From Exilispira sp. (GTDB lineage: Bacteria; Spirochaetota; JAAYUW01), in the NCBI GenBank assembly GCA_012517545.1, contig JAAYUW010000037.1, positions 1 through 50,467 of the forward strand: a stretch of 50,467 nucleotides of DNA, written 5' to 3'. The translations under genes were made by a program, and so were the position numbers. The notes under the pieces were generated by a model. It worked only from the letters and a program-made list of their open reading frames with translations, searched no databases and was not told the origin of the DNA. Below are positions 44,013 through 50,467 of the stretch, in pieces; positions within the stretch are counted from its first letter, which is position 1; the number at the start of each line of letters is the position of its first letter.

Positions 44013-45332
44013 TTAAAAATCAGTAGCAGAAGAAAAATTAAACTGTTTTATTTTTACAGCCGGAACTTTCATAAACCCTATGAACCATTCGCACTGCTGT
44101 CTATCGCTTGAAAGTTCTTCTATATTTGATAGTGCTGTTAATATAGACTCTGTAAATCTCAGGTTGTTCGTAGAAGTGGTTATTTTACCTTTCTCTATCT
44201 TATAAACACCATCTCTTGTCATACCAGTAACTGTTAAAGTAATAGGATCTATGATATTAAGATAATGAAGACGATTTATCAGCAAGGCATTATCTGAAGA
44301 TTGAATTATTTGCTCAAGAGACCTACTACCGCCTTCGATTTCAGGATTAATAGGAAAGCAATCAAAAGTGGTTGGAGAAAGGCCATTCCCGGTGTTTTCT
44401 ATGTTTAATAGTTTAGAAAAGTAACGATTTGATATAAGATTGTTACAATAACCTTTATCAACAAGTTTGACCACTTTTGTTGGAGATCCCTCGAAATCAT
44501 AATATAAAGCAGAGCTATCTGTAGCGTGAGGATTATTTAATATTGTCAAAAGAGGCGAAAAAACCTGCTGACCTTTTTTAAAAGCCATAAAAGAAGTTTT
44601 TTCATAAAATTCTTTTGCTGAGAAACTGAAATAAAAAAGATACTGTATAAGTTCGGCAAAAGCCTCTGGTGTAAAAATTATATCGTATTTATTAGCTTCA
44701 ATCCTGTCTTTTTCTTTTGAAAAATTGAGTGAATCGATACATTTATTGGCAAGTTTATCTATATTAAAATTATCAAGTGTAGTTCCCTGAAACTCTTCAC
44801 GGGTTATACCATATTCATTTTTAGCGCTGAGGGAGAAAGCGAACTTCCAATCATAAAATGTGTGAGAATAATTTTTAGAAGTCATATGTGTTACATTATA
44901 TTTTGATTGACTGCATATCCCTGCTCCAGATACAGATTGTTTGTTAAGTATATAAAGTGCCTTTTTAACATATTCAGCTCTAATGTTTTCATCCAGTTTT
45001 TTAAATGATTCTGGGATAGTATCATTGGCTTTAAAATTAAGATCTTCTGGCAATGGTTGCAGTCTTTCATCCTGGACCTGATGCTGTAAAATTTGATAAA
45101 GTTTATCGACTGCGTTTTTAATAGTTTTATCAGAAAAGTTTGAAATCTCCATTGAGGCAGTTTTTTGCTTATCAAGCATCCTTATGCTCATCTTTTGAGA
45201 TTGGGATTCAACATTTTGAGTGATTTGATTTTGACCAAATCGAGTGAGTGCCTCAACTCCATCGTAAAAGAAAATTTCTGTTTGTTCAGCCTTTGATAAC
45301 TCAAATACTTTTTTAGCAATTTGATCGACCAT
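44013..45332 (-). CDS. tldE: TldE/PmbA-type protease partner
   Basis: AAAGGAG before the ATG at 45332 decides the start; a 20-residue hydrophobic extension from 45392 is not used. The 439-residue protein follows the TldE/PmbA plan: N-terminal AEQTEIFFYDGVEALTRFGQ, middle IIFTPEAFAELIQYLFYFSF, and C-terminal LTVTGMTRDGVYKIEKGKI. The HExxxH motif is absent, as expected for the non-catalytic subunit. It is first in the operon with tldD and probably DUF5685. No small RiPP-like precursor ORF was seen next to them, so the substrate is open. Confidence 0.88.
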   Translation of the reverse strand: MVDQIAKKVFELSKAEQTEIFFYDGVEALTRFGQNQITQNVESQSQKMSIRMLDKQKTASMEISNFSDKTIKNAVDKLYQILQHQVQDERLQPLPEDLNFKANDTIPESFKKLDENIRAEYVKKALYILNKQSVSGAGICSQSKYNVTHMTSKNYSHTFYDWKFAFSLSAKNEYGITREEFQGTTLDNFNIDKLANKCIDSLNFSKEKDRIEANKYDIIFTPEAFAELIQYLFYFSFSAKEFYEKTSFMAFKKGQQVFSPLLTILNNPHATDSSALYYDFEGSPTKVVKLVDKGYCNNLISNRYFSKLLNIENTGNGLSPTTFDCFPINPEIEGGSRSLEQIIQSSDNALLINRLHYLNIIDPITLTVTGMTRDGVYKIEKGKITTSTNNLRFTESILTALSNIEELSSDRQQCEWFIGFMKVPAVKIKQFNFSSATDF

Positions 45333-45570
45333 AAAATCTCCTTTTAAAAAAATTAAAAAAAGGACAATACTAAAATTTTTGAAATTTTTCAAGTTGTAGT
45401 TTATATTTTTCTATCTTAGCTATTTTTTTAGTTTAAAACTATAAATTTTTAGTTGCAGAAAAAGTCCCCGAGTTTATCTATAAAAGCGAAGAATAAATTT
45501 TAAAAAACTTGTTTAGTTAAGAGTGATATAATAAAAGTTGATAAACAGTGATATTTGCAAATTTTATCAT

Positions 45571-45596
45571 GTTAACCGATAAAATATCGATTTAAC
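45571..45596. promoter_or_regulatory. Imperfect palindrome, possible operator
   Basis: GTTAACCGATA, three A, TATCGATTTAAC: the inner five bases on each side (CGATA/TATCG at 45577-45581 and 45585-45589) match perfectly and the outer ones partly. It lies about 290 bases before the response regulator gene and about 240 before tldE, so either could be its target. Confidence 0.3.
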
Positions 45597-45724
45597 GATA
45601 ACATTTTAATAATTTCAGTCAATAATAAATGACTTTAATTGAAAAAAAATAATTATTAAAATAAATCTTCCAATTTTTCAAAACTTCTTCATAATTTCTT
45701 TATAAGTTTGTTAAATATTAAATG

Positions 45725-45736
45725 TAGTACGTACTA
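45725..45736. promoter_or_regulatory. Perfect 12-base palindrome, possible operator
   Basis: TAGTACGTACTA is self-complementary and sits about 150 bases upstream of the response regulator start. A site for autoregulation by a dimeric regulator is one possibility, without further support. Confidence 0.3.
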
Positions 45737-45886
45737 TTTACTTTGTGTCTCTAAATGATAGTATTATTATATGATTAAAGCTTTTTATCCTGACTTTGTT
45801 AAAATATTCATTGAAAGAGGAATTTTCGCTACATTTTGAAAGTTATTAAATGTAACCTTAATGTTAAACTATGAAGAAGGTTAGAT

Positions 45887-46540
45887 ATGAAAATACTGAT
45901 AGTAGAAGATGAAGAAAAATTTCAGGTAATACTGCGTTTATATTTTGAAAAAGAGGGCTTTACGGTATTTTCAGCCTTAAATGCAGAGGATGGGCTTGAA
46001 ATAATTAAAAAAGAAGAGATAGATTGTATAATACTTGACAGGATGCTTCCAGCTATGTCTGGAGATCAGTTTATCAAAAAACTCAGGGAGAAAAAAAATA
46101 TCCCGGTTCTTATGCTTACAGCTAAAGGAACAGATGACGATAGGATAGAGGGACTTTTACTTGGCAGCGATGATTATGTTGTAAAACCTGTAACCCCTTA
46201 TGAAGTGGTACTAAGAGTCAAGGCAATACTAAAAAGAACTATAAGTAACGAAGACATTGTTAAATTTTTAGACATGCAACTTGATAGAAAAAGATTTGAG
46301 GTCAAGATAGATGAACAAAAGGTTAATCTGACCAAAGCGGAGTTTGAAATCCTTTTTAAATTGGCTTCAAATCCAGGAGTTGTTTTTACAAGGGACCAGC
46401 TTATGGATGCTATGACTTCCGATGGAACAATAATATCTGATAGAACCATCGATTCACATATTAAAAATATTAGAAAAAAAATAAACAGAGATTATATCAA
46501 AACTATTTTTGGTTTAGGATATAAGATAGATAAAGATTAA
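45887..46540 (+). CDS. OmpR/PhoB-family response regulator
   Basis: The 217-residue protein has a receiver domain (1-115) with the acidic pair in VEDEE, acceptor Asp51 in CIILDRMLP and Lys in YVVKPV. A winged-helix DNA-binding domain follows (about 125-215) with KVNLTKAEFEILFKLASNPG and RTIDSHIKNIRKKI, then FGLGYKID at the end, all canonical for the OmpR group. It is a transcription factor paired with the histidine kinase that follows 178 bases downstream. AAGG precedes the ATG. The two palindromes upstream are candidate binding sites. Confidence 0.92.
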   Translation: MKILIVEDEEKFQVILRLYFEKEGFTVFSALNAEDGLEIIKKEEIDCIILDRMLPAMSGDQFIKKLREKKNIPVLMLTAKGTDDDRIEGLLLGSDDYVVKPVTPYEVVLRVKAILKRTISNEDIVKFLDMQLDRKRFEVKIDEQKVNLTKAEFEILFKLASNPGVVFTRDQLMDAMTSDGTIISDRTIDSHIKNIRKKINRDYIKTIFGLGYKIDKD

Positions 46541-46604
46541 AAGTTGGATCTTAAAACTTTTTGTATTATCCAGTCAAATCTTTTAGTGAAAAGCCTTAAT
46601 ATCA

Positions 46605-46657
46605 GCTCTTCGCTAAAAGCTATTGGTAAATAAAATCCTTATATAAAGGCGAAGAGC
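46605..46657 (+). repeat. Inverted repeat between regulator and kinase genes
   Basis: GCTCTTCGC at 46605-46613 pairs with GCGAAGAGC at 46649-46657 around a 35-base loop. Neighbouring words (CTAAAAGC, TTTTTAGCTAAGAGCG at 46676-46691) give further partial complementarity. It may lower or tune kinase expression relative to the regulator, or be a leaky terminator. Confidence 0.5.
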
Positions 46658-46718
46658 CTAAAATTTACTTGCACTTTTTAGCTAAGAGCGTTAGAATATT
46701 ATAAAATAGAGTGGAAAT

Positions 46719-48392
46719 ATGGCATTTAAGTTTAATATTTTTAAAAGAATTATAAAAATTTTCCAGATTAAACGAGTCTACTTATGGGTTGAACTTTTTA
46801 TTGTGATAAGTTTGCTTTTACTTTTATCATCAGTTGTATCTTATTTTTTCATACAAAAAATAGTAAGATCTCAATTCGAGCTATTTGTTTCAAAAGATAT
46901 TGAAAAGGAAAAGAATAAAGTTATTGACTCCATTAAGGAAGTACTATCTGATATAGATTCTACTATCTTGAAAGAGAAAACAGAGACAGAGATACGTATT
47001 CAAGTTCCTGTAGAAACTATAGACAGGATGCAAAATATCTTTAAAGAGTATAATTTTCTTGTTAGTGGTACTGTTTATGTTAATCGTTTTTTAATTTATT
47101 CATATAGAAAAACAGATATAGCAATACCACCACTTATGCCACAACCTTTCAATAATCCATATGGTTTTCTGCGAAATAACCCGGGTATGAAAGATTTTCC
47201 TAAACCACCACCCAAACTTAGATCTGGATTTTTAAATGAAACTTACGTTTTCAGGCTTAACTCGTCGATGGTTTATACTGTGAATATAATGATCTATCAT
47301 GAAGGTGCCAGAGACTTCTTAAATCGGATAAAATCTATTTTCATATTATTTTATGTGGTGATGATTGTTATTACATTATTTTTAACTTATTTTATAGCCA
47401 GAAATTTCTCAAATCCTATAAGAAAACTAGCTGAAGAAACTATCAAACTGACCTCTGGAAAGTATGGAAATACTTTGAATATCAAGAGAAAAGATGAGAT
47501 AGGTTTATTGATAGATGCATTCAACGAACTTTCAGAAAAATTATATTCTATCCAGCAATTCCAGAGACAGCTTGTGACTCAGGTAACCCATGATATCACA
47601 ACACCGATAAATCTTATAAGATCTTATGTATATGGTATCAATGATAAAGTCATTCCGATAAATGGTGAAACTGTTTCTTTAATCGATGGAGAGATTGAGA
47701 GAATTCTGGAATTGATAGATGATTTCAATATCTTTTCATCAAGGGAAAATAAAACAGAAAAGTTACCCTTATTGAATCTTACTTCCGAGATAGAAATTTA
47801 TGCAAAGAAGATTTCATCTTTATTTCAGAACGAAGATATAGATATAGAACTTGCCTGCTGTGATGAAATCATCTTCCCGATTCGAAGAAATCACTTCAGA
47901 TCTTTACTTGAAAATATCGTAAAAAATTCTATTATTCACAACAGTAAAAGGGAAAAAAGAGTAAAAATTTTTATAAACAACGAAAAGGATGCTGGTAAAC
48001 TTTATAACAGTATAAAAGATGAGTTTGATAAAAAGGAGTATCAGAACTACTATCTTCCTATGTGTGAAGATGGTTATGAAGATAAAGCTTCTGATAACAA
48101 AGATATTGATTCTAATGAAGATTATAATGCTATTAATCAAAATGAAAATCAGCGCAATATTAAAATAAAAAGATTCATTATAGTCATAATAGATAATGGA
48201 GATGGAATAAGTGGCTCAAATCTTCCGAAGATATTCGATAAATACTTCAAAGAGGAAGATGAACAAAGGGGTTCATTTCAAGGTAAAGGGCTTGGGCTTT
48301 CAATAGTCAAGCATATCTGCATAACCTATCAGATTCATCTTGAAGTTCTATCAAGAAAGGATGATGGAACTGTTTTTATTTTGTACTATTGA
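46719..48392 (+). CDS. Sensor histidine kinase with acidic insertion in the ATPase domain
   Basis: The 557 residues comprise transmembrane helix 1 (about 22-44), an external sensor with a Pro-rich stretch (about 45-205), helix 2 (about 206-228) and HAMP (228-282). HisKA follows with QVTHDITTPINLI and His291. The HATPase domain has N box LLENIVKNSIIHNS, DNGDGISGSN and GKGLGLSIVKH. Between N box and G1 box there are about 55 extra residues (about 427-480), rich in Asp, Asn, Glu and Tyr. The ATP-binding boxes are intact, so it should be active. It is the natural partner of the upstream OmpR-type regulator. The signal is unknown. Confidence 0.88.
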   Translation: MAFKFNIFKRIIKIFQIKRVYLWVELFIVISLLLLLSSVVSYFFIQKIVRSQFELFVSKDIEKEKNKVIDSIKEVLSDIDSTILKEKTETEIRIQVPVETIDRMQNIFKEYNFLVSGTVYVNRFLIYSYRKTDIAIPPLMPQPFNNPYGFLRNNPGMKDFPKPPPKLRSGFLNETYVFRLNSSMVYTVNIMIYHEGARDFLNRIKSIFILFYVVMIVITLFLTYFIARNFSNPIRKLAEETIKLTSGKYGNTLNIKRKDEIGLLIDAFNELSEKLYSIQQFQRQLVTQVTHDITTPINLIRSYVYGINDKVIPINGETVSLIDGEIERILELIDDFNIFSSRENKTEKLPLLNLTSEIEIYAKKISSLFQNEDIDIELACCDEIIFPIRRNHFRSLLENIVKNSIIHNSKREKRVKIFINNEKDAGKLYNSIKDEFDKKEYQNYYLPMCEDGYEDKASDNKDIDSNEDYNAINQNENQRNIKIKRFIIVIIDNGDGISGSNLPKIFDKYFKEEDEQRGSFQGKGLGLSIVKHICITYQIHLEVLSRKDDGTVFILYY

Positions 48393-48594
48393 TTTAATAA
48401 AAATCTGAAAATTTCAAGCGATTAATCTTTTATCATATTTTTCAAGCAAAACCTATTAAATAATATTTACAAATTTAAAGTGTAATCTTATAATCAAATT
48501 TGATATTATTTGAACTGGATGTTTTTCTTTAAATATCGTTGAGCATTTATCAAAAAGTTTTTTCGATAATGTTCGTTTGTAAAGGAAAGGTTTT

Positions 48595-49944
48595 ATGAGC
48601 CATAACTTTAATTTCAATCATTCAATATCTAAAAGATCAAATCATATTTTATCAAAATCATTTGTTATCTTATGTCTGTTCTCTATTATTTTCGTTTTCT
48701 CTTTTCAGCAGGCTATAATGTTTGATACTTACAATATTGACCCCGGAAAAGACTACTTTTTAGAGTTTTCAGTAAAAAAAGGTTATGAATATCGTCTATT
48801 TATTGTGGATGCATTTAATGCCCCTGCCTTTTCGACAGATCATACCCTTGAATATGCCAGATTTGCATTGTACCAGAAGGATAAAACAACTTATTATCCC
48901 TCAAAAATCTATGCTTCTTCATATAAGGAGGGTGGTGTTACTACAGAAGATAAAGAGGCAGCAGCTAGATTTTACGCGATAGATGATGTTGTTTACCTTT
49001 ATATTCGTGGGACCTTTATGAAATCAGCTGGTACCTTTGGTGTTGCTTTGCTTGATTCAAAAAATGTTAAGATCACTCCAAAAATTTCAGCACATATTTT
49101 TGACCAGTTAAATATGCAGGCTATGAAAAAGTATAATCTTAAGTCCTACTATCTAAAAGAAAACATAGCTTTATCATTTGAATTTAAGGTAAAAAAAGGA
49201 GAAAGGTACAGTCTTTTTCTTGTTGATTCATATAATAATGAAATATTTGGAACTTACTGCACGCTTGAGGGTTTATGGTTTCATGTATTTGATGAACAGG
49301 ATCTCCTTTATGAAAGTATCTATACTTCAGAAGCTGAGGATGGAGGTATAACTCCGCTTGAATTTAAGCCGGCAGCTGTATTTGACGCTAGAAGTGATAC
49401 TGTTAATATACTTATTGAACCAATAAGTCTTATATATGAAGGTAGTTTTGCCATGAAACTTGAAAGCAAAGGTGAAGTGCTTGAACCAGTTTCAATGAAA
49501 GAGGCTAAACCAATAGTATACGAGAATACAGTTGAAGAAAATCTAGAAAAAAAGAATATAAAATTGGATTCAATAGAGATAGTCGATAAAGAGCAAATAT
49601 TAATTAAAGTCAACCTGATTATGAACAAAAAGTACAAAGTATTTTTAGCAGATAAGTACAATTCTGAGGTTTATGATGCTGATTTTACATTCCAGGATCT
49701 TTTTTTCCAGATTTTTGAAAATGGTACAACTTTTATACCAGATATCTATACTGCAGAAATATCAATCAAAGATAATATTGGGGGAATAACAATCTCTACT
49801 GATGACCCAGCAGCTGAGTTTGTTGCAACTTCAAATACTGTTATTATTAAAATAAGCTCTTATTCAGGATGCAAAAATGGAACGATAGGATTTTTGATAA
49901 TGGATGAAAATAATAATATTATCTCTTATGAGGTACTGAAATAG
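48595..49944 (+). CDS. Secreted protein with three copies of an unrecognised ~110-residue repeat
   Basis: A signal peptide (about 20-37) precedes three tandem units at about 45-160, 183-292 and 323-440. Each shows K-x-G/K-K-x-Y-x-[LV]-F-x-x-D-x-[YF]-N early, then a Thr-x-[EQ] strand and a Phe-rich strand. I-Y-[AT] comes next, followed by G-G-[VI]-T and A-A-x-F, and the unit ends V-x-[IL]-x-I with a Gly-x-[FI] strand. The predicted fold is all-beta, somewhat like pre-peptidase C-terminal domains, but I do not recognise it. Connecting segments are charged. It likely acts in the periplasm or outside the cell. It lies 202 bases after the two-component pair on the same strand and has a strong AAAGGAAAGG site. 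Confidence 0.75.
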   Translation: MSHNFNFNHSISKRSNHILSKSFVILCLFSIIFVFSFQQAIMFDTYNIDPGKDYFLEFSVKKGYEYRLFIVDAFNAPAFSTDHTLEYARFALYQKDKTTYYPSKIYASSYKEGGVTTEDKEAAARFYAIDDVVYLYIRGTFMKSAGTFGVALLDSKNVKITPKISAHIFDQLNMQAMKKYNLKSYYLKENIALSFEFKVKKGERYSLFLVDSYNNEIFGTYCTLEGLWFHVFDEQDLLYESIYTSEAEDGGITPLEFKPAAVFDARSDTVNILIEPISLIYEGSFAMKLESKGEVLEPVSMKEAKPIVYENTVEENLEKKNIKLDSIEIVDKEQILIKVNLIMNKKYKVFLADKYNSEVYDADFTFQDLFFQIFENGTTFIPDIYTAEISIKDNIGGITISTDDPAAEFVATSNTVIIKISSYSGCKNGTIGFLIMDENNNIISYEVLK

Positions 49945-50018
49945 AACTTTAAATAAGATTGAATTTCTATTGAATCGAAAGTTATCAATCTTAAGATTAA
50001 GAGATCTTAGTTTTTCTA

Positions 50019-50467
50019 TTGATATTTAAGTCTAAAATTCCTGGAAAACATTTTTCTATTTTAAATTCAGGCAAATGTAATAAGCATCTTTCTATTTTAT
50101 CTTTTAAAATTATTTATTTAAGTAAAATTTCTCTTGTATTTCTTATTCTATTTAATTTTTTTCTTTTAATAACAAACTGTTTTACCTTTAATCTTAATGA
50201 GAATAATTTACCATTTTCAAGTGATCTTATAGTCAATAAAGAGGGTAACTGAACTCAAAGTTATAGTATCCAGTGTAAGCTAAATTTAACCGTAGTATTT
50301 AACAGTATTATTTCAACTTCTATATCCATAACACCTTATTTTTCAATACCAGAGATAAACAAGTTTGAAGGATTTGTAGATAGGCAGCTTTATACCTATG
50401 GGATAAATGGAGAATTTGGTATTGGTATAAGATTATCTGAAGTTACTTCTTTAGGTTTTACAATATC
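50019..50467 (+). pseudogene. Secreted/outer-membrane protein fragment with in-frame TGA, cut by window end
   Basis: One reading frame gives a signal-peptide-like N-terminus (KISLVFLILFNFFLLITNC, about residues 36-54 from the TTG at 50019), a short linker and then TGA at 50250-50252. The same frame reopens at once and stays open for all 71 remaining codons with a strand-like pattern (for example SISITPYFSIPEINKFEGF, QLYTYGINGEFGIGI). No ATG or GTG start with a ribosome site exists in this frame; TTG at 50019 is the best available. Several explanations fit: a decayed gene, a sequencing error at the TGA, or readthrough. Reassignment of TGA is unlikely because other genes here end with TGA (for example 1470 and 19647). 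The build resembles the barrel-like protein at 1702-3045. Confidence 0.5.

Larger units (their letters stand above)
45333..45886. other. Divergent intergenic region with palindromic sites
   Basis: The 554 bases between tldE (minus) and a response regulator (plus) have no supported gene. They contain a reverse copy of the repeat core (AAAAAGTCCCCGAG at 45459-45472), a partial palindrome around CGATA-AAA-TATCG (45571-45596) and a perfect 12-base palindrome TAGTACGTACTA at 45725-45736. Otherwise AT-rich. Confidence 0.5.

Noticed and set aside
50250-50252. TGA as a sense codon (genetic code change)
   Set aside because: Several intact genes in the window end in TGA, for example at 1470, 16098 and 19647, and Trp is encoded by TGG throughout.
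1-50467. tRNA, rRNA, CRISPR arrays, insertion sequences and phage genes
   Set aside because: I looked for tRNA T-loop and acceptor patterns, regular spaced repeats, transposase or integrase motifs and phage structural genes, and found none; without a covariance search a tRNA could still be missed.

Overview
The window is strongly AT-rich bacterial DNA (by eye about 30% GC, not computed). Genes sit on both strands in short operons with modest gaps. The gene content suggests a motile, diderm, probably anaerobic and fermentative bacterium. The evidence is a flagellar rod-binding protein, a PilZ protein and a diguanylate cyclase-like regulator; barrel-type secreted proteins, lipoproteins and a lytic transglycosylase; and NfnAB-type transhydrogenase, formate-tetrahydrofolate ligase and carbamate kinase. 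No 16S rRNA or taxonomic marker is present. The style would fit a spirochaete-like or uncultivated candidate-phylum genome, but that is only an impression. I saw no tRNA, rRNA, CRISPR array, insertion sequence or prophage.

Layout. 1-1470: 3' part of a hybrid histidine kinase that begins outside the window. 1702-7033 (minus): a tight operon aroB-aroA-aroC plus an outer-membrane-type protein; aroC carries a one-base frameshift in a T run, aroB has a long N-terminal extension and aroA has an unusual substrate-site motif. 7034-7359: an intergenic region rich in inverted repeats. 7360-9145: a PilZ protein and, divergently, a FlgJ-type rod-binding protein behind a good sigma-28-like promoter. 9259-13075: a large TPR-NHL-VWA-like secreted protein and a five-repeat PEGA lipoprotein. 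13533-16094: arcC, a CxxCxxCC protein, a Nudix hydrolase and a small membrane protein as one operon, convergent with a Memo-family protein. 17333-21052: a cation efflux protein, a lytic transglycosylase and an aminotransferase. 21087-24684 (minus): a BMP/PnrA-like protein and the two Nfn-type subunits. 25196-31119 (plus): aldehyde dehydrogenase, monoacylglycerol-lipase-like hydrolase, aminotransferase, DUF4349 lipoprotein and a glycine-rich secreted protein. 31383-36997: EamA transporter and Nudix protein, mnmA, a small unknown gene, a REC-GGDDF-REC regulator and an ssb with its terminator. 37194-41454: MaoC-like hydratase, fhs, and a histidine kinase whose ATPase domain has decayed. 41458-45332 (minus): a TldE/TldD pair followed by a DUF5685 protein. 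45887-49944: a response regulator and its kinase, then a secreted protein made of three copies of an unrecognised repeat. 50019-end: a secreted or outer-membrane gene fragment broken by an in-frame TGA.

The most interesting items are the aroC frameshift, the in-frame TGA near the right end, the triple-repeat secreted protein, the pseudo-kinase at 39736-41454, the DUF5685 protein with isoprenoid-synthase-like aspartate motifs beside TldD/TldE, and a dispersed intergenic repeat family with a CCCGGACTTTC core in an AT-rich background. No clearly new multi-gene defence or mobile system is visible; most operons are ordinary housekeeping or envelope genes.
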